25,598 nucleotides of DNA from Candidatus Tectimicrobiota bacterium (lineage in GTDB: Bacteria > JACPSX01): assembly GCA_016193065.1 (NCBI GenBank), contig JACPSX010000054.1, positions 1-25,598 of the forward strand, written 5' to 3'. Made by a program: the position numbers and the translations under genes. The notes below the pieces were generated by a model that made no database searches, was not told the DNA's origin, and worked only from the letters and a program-made list of their open reading frames with translations. This document shows positions 1-7,606 of this stretch, one piece after another (the first letter of the stretch is position 1; every line of letters starts with the position of its first letter).

Positions 1-159
1 CGAGAGCACCGCTCCGATTCCCTCCACTTCCTTGAGCTGCGACAGGGGCACGGAAAAAACCCGTTCCGGGCTTTCAAAAGTTCTCGTCAACCGGGAAAAC
101 AAAACTCCCCCTAACCCCCGCACCACATTGAGAGCAATAAGCCAATGGCGACTTTCCAC
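1..159 (-). CDS. dprA: DprA DNA-processing protein, N-terminal fragment (cut by window edge)
   Basis: The minus strand encodes 53 codons that run off the left edge of the window. The translation begins VESRHWLIALNVVRGLG and continues with FESPERVFSVP and LKEVEGIGAVLS. This matches the start of DprA/Smf, where a helical N-terminal region with a helix-hairpin-helix-like 'VEGIG' motif precedes the Rossmann fold. DprA loads RecA onto incoming single-stranded DNA during natural transformation. The start is a GTG at 157-159, preceded by GAGAGGGG a few bases upstream. It lies 61 bp downstream of the FlgT-C-like gene and is probably co-transcribed with it. Only the first ~15% of the protein is visible, so the Rossmann domain cannot be checked. 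Confidence 0.8.
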   Translation of the reverse strand, partial: MESRHWLIALNVVRGLGGVLFSRLTRTFESPERVFSVPLSQLKEVEGIGAVLS

Positions 160-220
160 TCTTCCCCTCTCGGAATGGAGCCCGAGCGAGGTCCTTATTA
201 TACGGGGGCAGGTCCGGGCG

Positions 221-1003
221 TCAAGGGCCGGCGGTGGATTCGACCACGCCCCCCACCGTGAGTTCGCTCAGACTCTTTACGATGCGGGCTGTGGAACTTC
301 CCGCTTGGGTGCTGAGAACGACCAACTCCGCCAGGATTTGTTTCTCCTGGCCGGTTATCTTGGAAGCGGGCCTTTCCGCGCTCCCCTCACGGGCTCCGTA
401 AACGTAAAAGCGGTCTCCTGCGGACACCCCCTGTTGGTTTCCGACGTCCAGGTAGACGATGTCCTCTTCCCCCACTCCCAAGCGATTCCCGCGCAAGGCC
501 ACGATCATCCCGGAAATCTTCTTGGAGCTCCGCCTCGCTTCCCACTGTGCTAAGGGCTGGGAGGGGAGTTCGAGCGGCGCGATCCAGTCACCCGGGCTGA
601 CCTCGGCCAGCGATCTGAGGATAACCCCTTTGGCGTGGGGAAAATTTTCTTCCTGGATCTCGATGATCCCAATGCCCGCCACCAGGCGGCCGAGGGGCTT
701 TTTGCTGCGCGGGTGTCGAACCTCACCGGCGAATCGGAAAACCGCAAACTCTTTCACCCCGGAGGGCAGGCGACTGCGCAAGCGCACGTACACCGGATCG
801 CCTTCCACCAGAGAGAGGCGGGGCTCGGAGCCGCTCGTGATAACTCCGAGGCCCGGCTGCTTCTCCATCGTCAGGTACCCCAGCCCGATCCACTCGATCT
901 TTGCAGCCAGATCCTGCGCGCTTCCGGCGCCGGGAGAACTCAGGACGATTGCTGCCAGCATGGCTATGAGAAGTTTCTTCTTCCAGGTCGAGGTTCGCGT
1001 CAC
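221..1003 (-). CDS. Exported protein with two FlgT-C/LysM-associated modules
   Basis: A 260-residue protein of unknown function. It opens with a lysine-rich start (WKKK), a hydrophobic stretch and a likely signal peptidase I site after AGSA, so it is probably periplasmic. Two similar halves can be seen. The first runs from about LSLVEGDPVYVRL to SPGDWIAP. The second runs from VGEEDIVYLDVG, through GVSAGDRFYVYG, to LSELTVGGVVES. Each has the pattern 'D-hydrophobic-Y-hydrophobic … G-D-x-F … ARI … VGD'. This is the FlgT C-terminal-type module that normally follows LysM domains in deltaproteobacterial proteins, but no LysM motif is visible here. The GTG at 1001-1003 is chosen over the upstream GTG at 1012 because the AAGGGAGG ribosome-binding site overlaps the latter. 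It sits between a TPR gene and dprA. Confidence 0.7.
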   Translation of the reverse strand: MTRTSTWKKKLLIAMLAAIVLSSPGAGSAQDLAAKIEWIGLGYLTMEKQPGLGVITSGSEPRLSLVEGDPVYVRLRSRLPSGVKEFAVFRFAGEVRHPRSKKPLGRLVAGIGIIEIQEENFPHAKGVILRSLAEVSPGDWIAPLELPSQPLAQWEARRSSKKISGMIVALRGNRLGVGEEDIVYLDVGNQQGVSAGDRFYVYGAREGSAERPASKITGQEKQILAELVVLSTQAGSSTARIVKSLSELTVGGVVESTAGP

Positions 1004-1089
1004 GTTGAACACCTCCCTTCGCGTAAGCGGAGAATACGCCGGCCACGATAACGAAGAGGGAGGAAATTTGTCAAGGCGATTCCCGGCTT

Positions 1090-1806
1090 TCAGGAGCTGG
1101 GACCCAACACCGGGTAGAGGCGATGGATGTTATCCAGCCACCTCTCCAGGATGGAGAGTATTGCCGCTGCTGACCTATCGGGTGTGTCGCCGGTTGGCAG
1201 GGGTCTGTCGAACTCTGGTGTCTCTTCGCTGGGGGCCGGAAGTGTTTCTGAAGATGGTGCCGCGACGGCAGCACCGGAGAGCTCTGCCGGGATCTCAGGA
1301 ACCTGATCCTCCGCCCCGGAGATTTCCTCGAGGCCGATGTCCTCTGGGTTAAGCTCGGGAAGGTCGTCCCCGCTGAAATCTCTTCCGCGATCTCCCAGCT
1401 CCTGGATCTTCCGATCGTATTTCCGGCTCAGCGGGGCCAATTGTTGCAGAGTTTGGTACTCTTGAATGGCTTTGTCCTCTTGCCCGCGCCGGCAGTACGT
1501 TTCCGCCAAAATTTCCCGGGCCAAAAGATTATTGGGATTGACCTCCAGGACCCGTAAGACCTGGTCCGCGGCTTCTTCCACTTCTCCGCGGTCCAGGTAG
1601 GCCAGCGCCAGATTGACTCGGGCGCTGTGGTAATGGGGGTAGAGCTCCAGCCCATGAAGACAGAGGTCAATGGCCCGATCCGGTTCTCCGTGCTTCCGGT
1701 ATAGGACTGCCAAGGGGAGAAAGAGTCTGCTGTCGGGTTCCGCTTCGAGTCGAAGCCGGTAGACCTCCATCAAGGTCTGGTCATCCAGGACCGGTTTCTT
1801 GCCCAT
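1090..1806 (-). CDS. TPR-repeat protein with acidic linker and C-terminal helix
   Basis: A 238-residue cytoplasmic protein with no signal peptide. Residues ~28-128 form about three tetratricopeptide repeats (RLFLPLAVLYRKHGEPDRA, SARVNLALAYLDRGEVEEA, LAREILAETYCRRGQEDKA), a scaffold for protein-protein contacts. An acidic, proline-rich linker follows (~145-212), then a C-terminal amphipathic helix (ILSILERWLDNIHRL). The ATG at 1806 has only a weak upstream purine run (GCGGGA). The gene lies 25 bp after the FliL-like gene and 86 bp before the exported FlgT-C-like gene, in the probable operon headed by the histidine kinase. It has no catalytic motif. I infer an adaptor role but do not know the partner. 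Confidence 0.8.
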   Translation of the reverse strand: MGKKPVLDDQTLMEVYRLRLEAEPDSRLFLPLAVLYRKHGEPDRAIDLCLHGLELYPHYHSARVNLALAYLDRGEVEEAADQVLRVLEVNPNNLLAREILAETYCRRGQEDKAIQEYQTLQQLAPLSRKYDRKIQELGDRGRDFSGDDLPELNPEDIGLEEISGAEDQVPEIPAELSGAAVAAPSSETLPAPSEETPEFDRPLPTGDTPDRSAAAILSILERWLDNIHRLYPVLGPSS

Positions 1807-1831
1807 TCCCGCAGTGTAGCCGATTTGAGGA

Positions 1832-2461
1832 TCAGTGATACAGAAAATCCGCCACGAAAACCCGCTCGATTCCCGGTGGGGACGAGACCCCCTGCGTCTT
1901 GAGCGCTTCCACTGCGGCAGCTGTAATCTGGGTTTTCACCTTCTCCATCCACTGCGGAGATTCCGCAAAGGGGATGCCGTGGGCTGGGTCCAGGAATATC
2001 TTCTCGATGGCCTCCCGGATGGCAGGAATCTGCTCCTGGAGGCGAACCTGGGTCTCGGAGGAGTGTTGGGGATTCAATCCGAAACCGAGTAAGAAGCTGA
2101 GCACGCGCACCTCTCGCGGGGCGTGGACAGGGAGGGCAACAGCGGCAAAGTAAGTGGAGTTGGCCGGGTCGTATTGACCCCGGGCAGCCAGCAAGGCCCG
2201 GTTGGGGTCAAATCCATCCGGGCCCGGGCGCCCTTTGGATGTAGGGGCAGAGGTTGGAGATACGGGGGCAGGGAGGAAGATGAGGCCGCGCAAAAGATAA
2301 ATCGAAAGTGTCGCCGCCGTCAGAGCGATACCCATTCCCAGGAGGAACGGCTTTTGCTTCCACAAGACGGGCTGCGCCGCCTCGGTCGCCACGAACTCTG
2401 GCGAATCGGGTAGTGCAATTTCGGCCTTGTCGATTTCGGTGCGCCGGCGGGTCACAACCAA
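1832..2461 (-). CDS. Single-pass membrane protein, FliL-like
   Basis: A 209-residue protein. It has a ~37-residue cytoplasmic N-terminus, one transmembrane helix (about 38-60, FLLGMGIALTAATLSIYLL), a proline-rich tether, and a C-terminal domain from ~95. That domain has alternating strands and helices and ends IERVFVADFLYH. The topology and the closing 'V-x-F-x-D/E-F' strand resemble FliL, the flagellar stator-associated protein, but similarity is weak and no flagellar gene is nearby. The best start is TTG at 2461, a few bases after AAGGA; an in-frame GTG at 2455 is possible. It lies 15 bp after the receiver-TPR gene, which argues for joint expression. The FliL assignment is tentative; a generic membrane-anchored hypothetical is the safer reading. 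Confidence 0.6.
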   Translation of the reverse strand: MVVTRRRTEIDKAEIALPDSPEFVATEAAQPVLWKQKPFLLGMGIALTAATLSIYLLRGLIFLPAPVSPTSAPTSKGRPGPDGFDPNRALLAARGQYDPANSTYFAAVALPVHAPREVRVLSFLLGFGLNPQHSSETQVRLQEQIPAIREAIEKIFLDPAHGIPFAESPQWMEKVKTQITAAAVEALKTQGVSSPPGIERVFVADFLYH

Positions 2462-2476
2462 TTGTTCCTTGGGAAA

Positions 2477-3652
2477 CTAGGAGGCATGGGCGGCCGCTTT
2501 TTCCTCGGTTTCTACGGTGCTTAGGATATCGCGGGCCTCCTTGAACTTCGGCTCCAGCTCCAGGGCCTTGCGAAACTCCGCGGCGGCCTTGTGCTTTTCC
2601 CCCGCCTCCAGATAGGCCCTCCCCACGTTGTAGTGGAGGACCTCGTCTTCGGGGTCCACCGGGAGGGCCTTCCAGTATTCGTTGATCGCATCCTGATACC
2701 GCCCCTGTTTGCGGAAGGCAATTCCCAGCCGGTTGTAAATATGAACGTCCTGTGGTCTGAGCTTAAGGGCTTCCTGGAAGGCATTGCCGGCCTCCTCCGC
2801 CATTCCGGCTTCCAGGAAGGCTTCCCCGATCTGCATGCGGCGGTCGACGTTGCGAGGGTCCACGTCAACGGCCTTGCTGAAAGCCTGGCGGGCCAGATCC
2901 CCTTTTCCCTCTTTGAGGTAGAGGTGCCCGAGCGCTGTCTGCCGATCCGGATTCCGGGGGCTGATCTTTACGGCGCGCTCCAGAGATTCACGGGCTCTGT
3001 CCCGCTTCCCGCTCTTCTCGAAGTAGTCCGCCAGTGTCTGATACCCCTTGACGTACTGCGGATTTAAATTGATGGCCTCCAGATACTTTTCCTCCGCTTC
3101 CGCTTTTTTCCCCATCTGTTCGTACACTTTCCCGATTCCCTCCAGGACCCGGGCGCTCCTGGGCTTTAGCTCCAGGGCCTTCTCGTACCTGGAGAGTGCT
3201 TTGTCCAGGTGTCCTGCCTCGGCGTCACTTTGAGCGGCTTGCAGCAGGGAATCAAGTTCCGTGGGATTTGCCCTGTGCTCCAGGATTTTTTCGATCTTCT
3301 CCTGCAGAGTGCGGGCCACGAAGGGTTTGATGATGTAGCCGTCCACCTCGGTTTCGGCGGCCTCGGCCACGGTTTCTTCGGCAATCTCCGCAGTCACCAT
3401 GAGGAACGGGATATCTTTGAGCCTGTCGTCTTTGCGGGCCAGGCGTAGGAGTTCAATCCCGGTCATCTCGGGCATGTTCCAGTCGGCGATGACAAAATCG
3501 ATCTTGTGGTGCTTCAACTTGTCCAGGGCTGAGACACCGTAGTCAGCTTCCTCAAAATGAACGTACCCCAGGTGCCTGAGCATATTGCGGATGGTCCGGC
3601 GCATGTTCGCCATGTCATCCACGATGAGAAAGCGCATCTTCGTGTTGGGCAT
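2477..3652 (-). CDS. CheY-like receiver fused to TPR repeats
   Basis: A 391-residue response regulator with an unusual output. Residues 1-125 form a receiver domain with all the key residues: acidic D12/D13, phospho-acceptor D57 (ADWNMP), T87 and K109, the same numbering as CheY. No DNA-binding or enzyme domain follows. Instead, residues ~130-385 carry about seven tetratricopeptide repeats. Phosphorylation therefore probably alters a protein-binding surface rather than transcription. The ATG at 3652 follows GGGGAAGGA at good spacing. The gene lies 29 bp downstream of a soluble histidine kinase, its likely phosphodonor. Similar REC-TPR proteins occur in Deltaproteobacteria; targets are unknown. 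The adjacent FliL-like and TPR proteins are natural candidates. Confidence 0.9.
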   Translation of the reverse strand: MPNTKMRFLIVDDMANMRRTIRNMLRHLGYVHFEEADYGVSALDKLKHHKIDFVIADWNMPEMTGIELLRLARKDDRLKDIPFLMVTAEIAEETVAEAAETEVDGYIIKPFVARTLQEKIEKILEHRANPTELDSLLQAAQSDAEAGHLDKALSRYEKALELKPRSARVLEGIGKVYEQMGKKAEAEEKYLEAINLNPQYVKGYQTLADYFEKSGKRDRARESLERAVKISPRNPDRQTALGHLYLKEGKGDLARQAFSKAVDVDPRNVDRRMQIGEAFLEAGMAEEAGNAFQEALKLRPQDVHIYNRLGIAFRKQGRYQDAINEYWKALPVDPEDEVLHYNVGRAYLEAGEKHKAAAEFRKALELEPKFKEARDILSTVETEEKAAAHAS

Positions 3653-3681
3653 ACTCGGTCCTTCCCCGGCTTAGCGGGCCG

Positions 3682-4446
3682 TCAGGATTCCAAACTCGTC
3701 CCGGTTCCCACCGGGATCTCAATCCCAAAGGTGCTTCCCTGGTGGTCCTGGCTCTGCACCCAGATCCGGCCGTTGTGAGCCTCGACGGCCATCTTACAAA
3801 AGGTAAGCCCCAGCCCCGTGCTCAGGGGTCTCTTCTTGCCATCCCGTTCAACCTGGGCAAACTTGTGAAAGATCAGTTCCTGGTATTGGTGAGGAATTCC
3901 CTTGCCTTGATCCGTGACCGTGAGCACGACCTGATCCTCGCTCCGGGAACGGGAGAGTTTCAGGACGATCACTCCGTCTTCCGGAGAGTATTCGATGGAA
4001 TTCATGAGCAGATTGAGAACAACCCGCTCCAAGAGGGTGCGGTCCCCCGTGATCGGAACTTCCCCGGCGCCCCTCTGCAAGTCGAAGCGAACCTGTTTAG
4101 CGGCCGCTGTTTTGTGCAGGGACGACATACAGGACTGGACGACCTCTCGAAAGTCGAACTCGTGTCGGTGGACGACCAGGCGCCCCTCTTCCATCTTGTG
4201 AATGTCGAGAAGGTTTAGGACCATCTGGAGGAGGGTATTACAGCCTTGCTGGGCCGTTTCCACGTAGTCCCGCTGGTCTCCCGAGAGATCCTCAGAAGCC
4301 AACAGATCCAGGTTGGCCATGATTTCTCCCAGGGGACCCTTAATATCGTGGATCAGCATGGCCGTCTGCTCTTGCTGCAATGCCAGGAGTTCCTGCAGGC
4401 CCTCAATGTCCCCCTTACGTTTTCTTGTCTTTGCTGTAGCTGGCAC
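3682..4446 (-). CDS. Soluble sensor histidine kinase
   Basis: A 254-residue kinase with no transmembrane segment and almost no sensory region. The H-box LIHDIKGPL places the phosphorylated histidine at H33. The N-box (LLMNSIEYS), G1 (DQGKGIP) and G2 (TGLGLTFCKM) motifs form a complete HATPase_c domain up to ~245. Input must come from partner proteins or from the short basic N-terminus (TAKTRKRK). The GTG at 4444-4446 follows GGGAGG by 5 bases. It is the first gene of the leftward cluster and is directly followed by the CheY-TPR gene, so the two probably form a two-component pair. The 52-bp gap to the divergent DUF4911 gene holds a TATAAC -10-like box on the minus strand, without a good -35. 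Confidence 0.92.
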   Translation of the reverse strand: MPATAKTRKRKGDIEGLQELLALQQEQTAMLIHDIKGPLGEIMANLDLLASEDLSGDQRDYVETAQQGCNTLLQMVLNLLDIHKMEEGRLVVHRHEFDFREVVQSCMSSLHKTAAAKQVRFDLQRGAGEVPITGDRTLLERVVLNLLMNSIEYSPEDGVIVLKLSRSRSEDQVVLTVTDQGKGIPHQYQELIFHKFAQVERDGKKRPLSTGLGLTFCKMAVEAHNGRIWVQSQDHQGSTFGIEIPVGTGTSLES

Positions 4447-4460
4447 CGCTGCCTCCCGCC

Positions 4461-4489
4461 TTGCTCCTGCGCACAGCTCCGGTTATACT
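4461..4489 (+). promoter_or_regulatory. Candidate sigma70-type promoter for the DUF4911 gene
   Basis: TTGCTC (4461-4466) and TATACT (4484-4489) are separated by 17 bp. The -35 is poor (3 of 6) and the -10 is good (5 of 6). Initiation would fall about three bases before the ATG at 4499, giving an almost leaderless transcript. This fits the lack of a Shine-Dalgarno sequence before that ATG. Confidence 0.4.
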
Positions 4490-4498
4490 CCCGAATTC

Positions 4499-4750
4499 AT
4501 GGCGCATCTCAGCGAGTCCATCCGCTTCCTTATCCAGATTCCGAAACGGGAAATTGTCTATCTTCACGGTCTCCTGGAGGCCTATGAAGGGCTGGCCGTC
4601 GTGCGCACCATCGATCCACTGCAAGGCATCGTGGAACTTTTGGCTTCCCCCTCCTTTGCCGAGGAAGTCGAGGAAGTCCTAAAAAACATCGCCCTGGAAA
4701 TTCCCTTGCGGATCCTTGAGTGCACCACCACCCTCCGTCTTGGCAACTAG
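4499..4750 (+). CDS. DUF4911 family small protein
   Basis: An 83-residue protein encoded on the plus strand, opposite to its neighbours. The stretch from ~7 to ~70 (RFLIQIPKREIVYLHGLLEAY, then EGLAVVRTIDP, GIVELL and SFAEEVEEVLKNI) is the pattern of the DUF4911 family: a small α/β protein of unknown function found next to diverse housekeeping genes in Deltaproteobacteria and relatives. No catalytic residues are known. An open frame continues upstream to 4313, but that part is antisense to the kinase gene. The ATG at 4499 matches the usual family N-terminus. No Shine-Dalgarno sequence is present. It converges on the lipoprotein gene ending at 4881; the 130 bp between contain no clear terminator. 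Confidence 0.75.
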   Translation: MAHLSESIRFLIQIPKREIVYLHGLLEAYEGLAVVRTIDPLQGIVELLASPSFAEEVEEVLKNIALEIPLRILECTTTLRLGN

Positions 4751-4880
4751 GCCGGCTTTCCGTCCCTTGTCTCTTATCGTCATTGACGGGCAAATCTGAA
4801 CGGTTTTTTCGCCTTGGATGTCCGGTTTCAAGAGGGTGAGGTGAAAGAAGACTGCCAATCGGGAGAAGGGGATAGCGGGT

Positions 4881-5330
4881 TTACCCGATGGCAAGAATTC
4901 CGACGACGGCGACCACGATCCCGCCAATGACGATGAGGCGATTGCCGATCTTGCGAGCCCGGGTCCCCAGGGGACTGGTTTCCGAATCCACAGCAATGGT
5001 ACTGACTTGCTTGCCGTCTACGAAGAAAGCCGAACGAAACGGATTCCGGTAAACCCATTCATAGACCGGCTTGCGACCCTCCAGGGAGCGGAAAAAGAGG
5101 ATGGCTTCGGGGGTCCCCCACTTCTCGAAGACGCCGCGCTCGTCGGGGTTGAGTTCTGAAGCCGCCAGGCGTTCAACTTCCCAGCGAGCTTCCCGCTCCT
5201 CCGTACTCCCAAAGAGGCTGGTCCACAAGGGGGGGGCATTCTTTTCCCGGGCGAGATAGGAGGGCTTGTACCCACAGGCAGACAGGAGAAGGAGGAGAAC
5301 CAGAAAGAGTGCTGCTTTTGGCCGCATCAT
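4881..5330 (-). CDS. Lipoprotein of unknown function
   Basis: A 149-residue protein. It has a lipoprotein signal: a basic start (MMRPK), a leucine-rich core (ALFLVLLLLLSA) and the lipobox LSAC, giving a lipidated cysteine near residue 19. The mature part has a conserved-looking block (WGTPEAILFFRSLEGRKPVY followed by EWVYRNPFRSAFFVDGK). It ends in a second hydrophobic segment (LIVIGGIVVAVVGILAIG) that could span or associate with a membrane, which is unusual for a lipoprotein. I do not recognise a named domain. Tandem ATGs at 5330 and 5327 follow AAGGA; the first is taken. An unusually good promoter lies just upstream. Neighbours are a convergent DUF4911 gene and divergent oppD. Confidence 0.75.
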   Translation of the reverse strand: MMRPKAALFLVLLLLLSACGYKPSYLAREKNAPPLWTSLFGSTEEREARWEVERLAASELNPDERGVFEKWGTPEAILFFRSLEGRKPVYEWVYRNPFRSAFFVDGKQVSTIAVDSETSPLGTRARKIGNRLIVIGGIVVAVVGILAIG

Positions 5331-5363
5331 TGTCCTTATCCTCCGGGACCTCAAATCGGTTTG

Positions 5364-5393
5364 ACTATAGTCGAGTGCCTCCCCACCTGTCAA
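5364..5393 (-). promoter_or_regulatory. Strong sigma70-type promoter of the lipoprotein gene
   Basis: On the minus strand, TTGACA (5388-5393) and TATAGT (5364-5369) are separated by 18 bp, an 11 of 12 match to consensus. The expected start of transcription is near 5357, giving a ~27-nt leader that includes the AAGGA ribosome-binding site. The -10 box lies inside a GACTATAGTC palindrome. Confidence 0.75.
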
Positions 5394-5414
5394 ACGCATT
5401 CAGAGGGTACCCAC

Positions 5415-5482
5415 CTGTCTGCGTGCGGACCTGCCTGCGCCGCGGCCGGCGCGGCAGGCAGGCACGCACAGGCAGGCGCAGG
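5415..5482. repeat. GC-rich REP-like palindrome
   Basis: CCTGCCTGC (5430-5438) and GCAGGCAGG (5454-5462) form a perfect 9-bp stem, with further CGCG/CGCG pairing inside. The flanks extend the symmetry imperfectly (CTGCGTGCGG on the left, GCACGCACAGG on the right), followed by GGCAGGCGCAGG. It lies between the divergent lipoprotein and oppD promoters. No U-run follows on either strand, so it does not look like a terminator. Confidence 0.65.
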
Positions 5483-5511
5483 GGTCTCCTACATAAAAGA
5501 ACCTTTCTTCC

Positions 5512-5540
5512 TTGACTTGGGGTTTTCCGGCCGATATGTT
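5512..5540 (+). promoter_or_regulatory. Sigma70-type promoter of oppDF
   Basis: TTGACT (5512-5517) and TATGTT (5535-5540) are spaced 17 bp, a 9 of 12 consensus match. Initiation would be expected near 5546-5548, only a few bases before the oppD ATG at 5550. The transcript would be nearly leaderless, in agreement with the absence of a good Shine-Dalgarno sequence. Confidence 0.55.
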
Positions 5541-5549
5541 TAGCGAGCC

Positions 5550-6536
5550 ATGTCCTTAAATTCCAGGGTACTAGAAATCCGCAACCTGAAAACGTACTTC
5601 TTCACTCCGGAAGGCGTGGCGAAGGCGGTCGACGGGGTTTCTTTTACCCTGCACCAGGGGGAGACCCTGGGGCTCGTCGGGGAAAGCGGCTGCGGGAAGA
5701 CCGTGACGGCCCTTTCCATTTTGCGCCTGATCCCTTCTCCTCCCGGCCGGATTGTGGGAGGGCAGGTTCTCCTGGAAGAGAGGGACCTGATTCCCATGGC
5801 AGAGGCGGAGCTGCGGCGCATCCGGGGAAACCAGATTTCCATGATCTTCCAGGAACCCATGACTTCCTTGAACCCCGTGTTTACCATCGGGAACCAGATC
5901 GCCGAAGTTCTCACCCTTCATCAAGGGCTAAACCACCGGGACGCTACCGCAAGAGCGGTTGAACTCCTGGACCGCGTGGGTATCCCTTCTCCCGAGCGGA
6001 GGGTCAAGGAATACCCCCACCAGTTAAGCGGGGGAATGCGGCAAAGAGCGATGATTGCCATGGCTCTAGCTTGCAACCCCCGGGTTCTCATCGCCGATGA
6101 ACCAACGACGGCTCTGGATGTGACCATTCAAGCGCAGATCCTCGATCTGATGGGGAGGCTTAAGGAGGAGTTTCAGACCGCGATCCTTCTCATCACCCAT
6201 GATCTCGGCATCGTAGCGGAAACCGCAAAACGTGTGGTTGTGATGTACGCGGGTAAAGTAGTCGAAGAAGCATCCGTGCAAGAAATCTTCGAAAATCCCA
6301 AGCACCCCTACACTCAGGGATTGCTCAAGTCGATTCCCAGGATCGACCACCATCTGGGATCCCAGAGGGAGCGACTACGGGAAATTCCAGGCACCGTTCC
6401 CAATCTTCTGCGTCTCCCGGGGGGGTGCCCGTTCCACCCTCGCTGCCCCGTGGCCATTGAGCGCTGCTCCCGGGAAGAGCCCCTTCTCGAGCCGAAGGGA
6501 GAGGATCACCTGGCCAGTTGCTGGGTGGCTCGCTGA
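5550..6536 (+). CDS. oppD: Oligopeptide/dipeptide ABC transporter ATPase, OppD/DppD type
   Basis: A 328-residue ATPase that powers uptake of peptides (or nickel or other solutes) through an inner-membrane permease pair. Visible motifs are Walker A GESGCGKT (44-51), Q-loop Q101, signature LSGGM (159-163), Walker B VLIADEP (179-185) and the switch histidine H217. The C-terminal oligopeptide-transporter domain has the cysteine set CPFHPRCP…C…C (C293, C299, C306, C324), which binds an iron-sulfur cluster in DppD-type proteins. Length is normal. It is followed 19 bp later by oppF. No permease or substrate-binding protein lies nearby, so the ATPase pair must work with components encoded elsewhere. 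The substrate cannot be told from sequence. Confidence 0.93.
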   Translation: MSLNSRVLEIRNLKTYFFTPEGVAKAVDGVSFTLHQGETLGLVGESGCGKTVTALSILRLIPSPPGRIVGGQVLLEERDLIPMAEAELRRIRGNQISMIFQEPMTSLNPVFTIGNQIAEVLTLHQGLNHRDATARAVELLDRVGIPSPERRVKEYPHQLSGGMRQRAMIAMALACNPRVLIADEPTTALDVTIQAQILDLMGRLKEEFQTAILLITHDLGIVAETAKRVVVMYAGKVVEEASVQEIFENPKHPYTQGLLKSIPRIDHHLGSQRERLREIPGTVPNLLRLPGGCPFHPRCPVAIERCSREEPLLEPKGEDHLASCWVAR

Positions 6537-6555
6537 GATAAGGTCATTGTCTGCG

Positions 6556-7527
6556 ATGGCACAGGAACTTCTAGAAGTAATAGAACTGGTCAAGTACTTT
6601 CCGGTCAAAGGGGGTCTGTTCTCCCGCACCGTGGCGAACGTGCACGCAGTCGACGGGATCAGCTTCACGCTGAGGGAGGGAGAAGCCCTGGGCCTGGTAG
6701 GGGAAAGCGGCTGCGGGAAGACCACCCTGGGCCGCACGATCTTGAGACTTCTGGAACCCACCTCGGGGGAAGCCCGCTTTCAGGGTAAGAACGTCTATTC
6801 CTTAGAGAAGGAGAAAATGAGGGCTCTCCGGCGGGAGATGCAGATTATTTTTCAGGATCCTTACTCCTCTCTCAATCCGAGGCTCACCGTGGGAAGCATC
6901 GTGGGGGAACCTCTGGAGATCCACGGGATCGCCAAGGGGAGGAAGAAAGAGGAGATGGTGGCTACCCTTCTCGAGCGCGTGGGTCTGGAAGCCGATTACA
7001 TGAAGCGCTACCCCCATGAATTTAGCGGAGGCCAGCGCCAGCGCATCGGCATTGCCCGGGCTCTGGCCCTGCGGCCGAAATTCATCGTCGGGGACGAACC
7101 GGTATCCGCCTTGGACGTTTCCATCCAGGCCCAGGTGCTCAACCTCCTGAAGGACCTGCAGGAGGAATTTCATCTCTCTTACCTGATCATTGCCCACGAT
7201 CTCAGCATGGTGGCTTACCTCTGCAATCGGGTCGCCGTCATGTACATGGGCCGCATCGTGGAGATCGCGGACTATAAAGAGATCTTCACGAATCCGCTGC
7301 ACCCGTACACGGAGGCGCTCCTCTCCGCCATTCCGGTCCCCACGCCGGGCAAGAAACGAGACCGCATCATCCTCCAGGGCGACGTTCCCAGCCCCCTGGC
7401 CCCCCCGAAGGGATGCCGATTTCAGAGCCGCTGTCCCTACAAAATCAAAGAATGCGAAGCCACCGATCCACCCCTAAAGGAAGTTGCAGGGGGGCACCAA
7501 GTCGCCTGTCTCCTGAGGTGGAAGTAA
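6556..7527 (+). CDS. oppF: Oligopeptide/dipeptide ABC transporter ATPase, OppF/DppF type
   Basis: A 323-residue partner of OppD forming the ATPase heterodimer. Motifs are Walker A GESGCGKT (49-56), Q-loop Q100, signature FSGGQ (156-160), Walker B FIVGDEP (177-183) and H214. The C-terminal region holds C287, C293, C300 and C318, the same cysteine spacing seen in OppD. The ATG at 6556 is preceded by AAGG about 12 bases upstream. An in-frame TTG at 6547 is closer to that site and is a possible alternative start. The open frame extends further upstream, but there it overlaps oppD and is not homologous. The gene ends in a convergent non-coding stretch facing the lytic transglycosylase gene. Confidence 0.92.
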   Translation: MAQELLEVIELVKYFPVKGGLFSRTVANVHAVDGISFTLREGEALGLVGESGCGKTTLGRTILRLLEPTSGEARFQGKNVYSLEKEKMRALRREMQIIFQDPYSSLNPRLTVGSIVGEPLEIHGIAKGRKKEEMVATLLERVGLEADYMKRYPHEFSGGQRQRIGIARALALRPKFIVGDEPVSALDVSIQAQVLNLLKDLQEEFHLSYLIIAHDLSMVAYLCNRVAVMYMGRIVEIADYKEIFTNPLHPYTEALLSAIPVPTPGKKRDRIILQGDVPSPLAPPKGCRFQSRCPYKIKECEATDPPLKEVAGGHQVACLLRWK

Positions 7528-7544
7528 TTGATCGGGAAGCCGCC

Positions 7545-7580
7545 GGGTATCCTCCTGGGGGACGCCGCGGGAGGACACCC
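7545..7580. other. Imperfect hairpin after oppF
   Basis: GGGTATCCTCC (7545-7555) can pair with GGAGGACACCC (7570-7580) with one mismatch. It lies 18 bp after the oppF stop codon. No T-run follows, so a rho-independent terminator is not supported; it may only protect the 3' end of the transcript. Confidence 0.35.
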
Positions 7581-7606
7581 GAAGACCCCTATCCCTCGAT
7601 GGGACG

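Noticed and set aside
459-1352. 297-codon plus-strand frame
   Set aside because: Runs antisense across two minus-strand genes and their gap; low-complexity translation.
4747-4880. Possible bidirectional terminator between DUF4911 and lipoprotein genes
   Set aside because: Only a trivial CGTCA/TGACG palindrome and an unpaired T-run near 4803; no stable stem followed by T residues.
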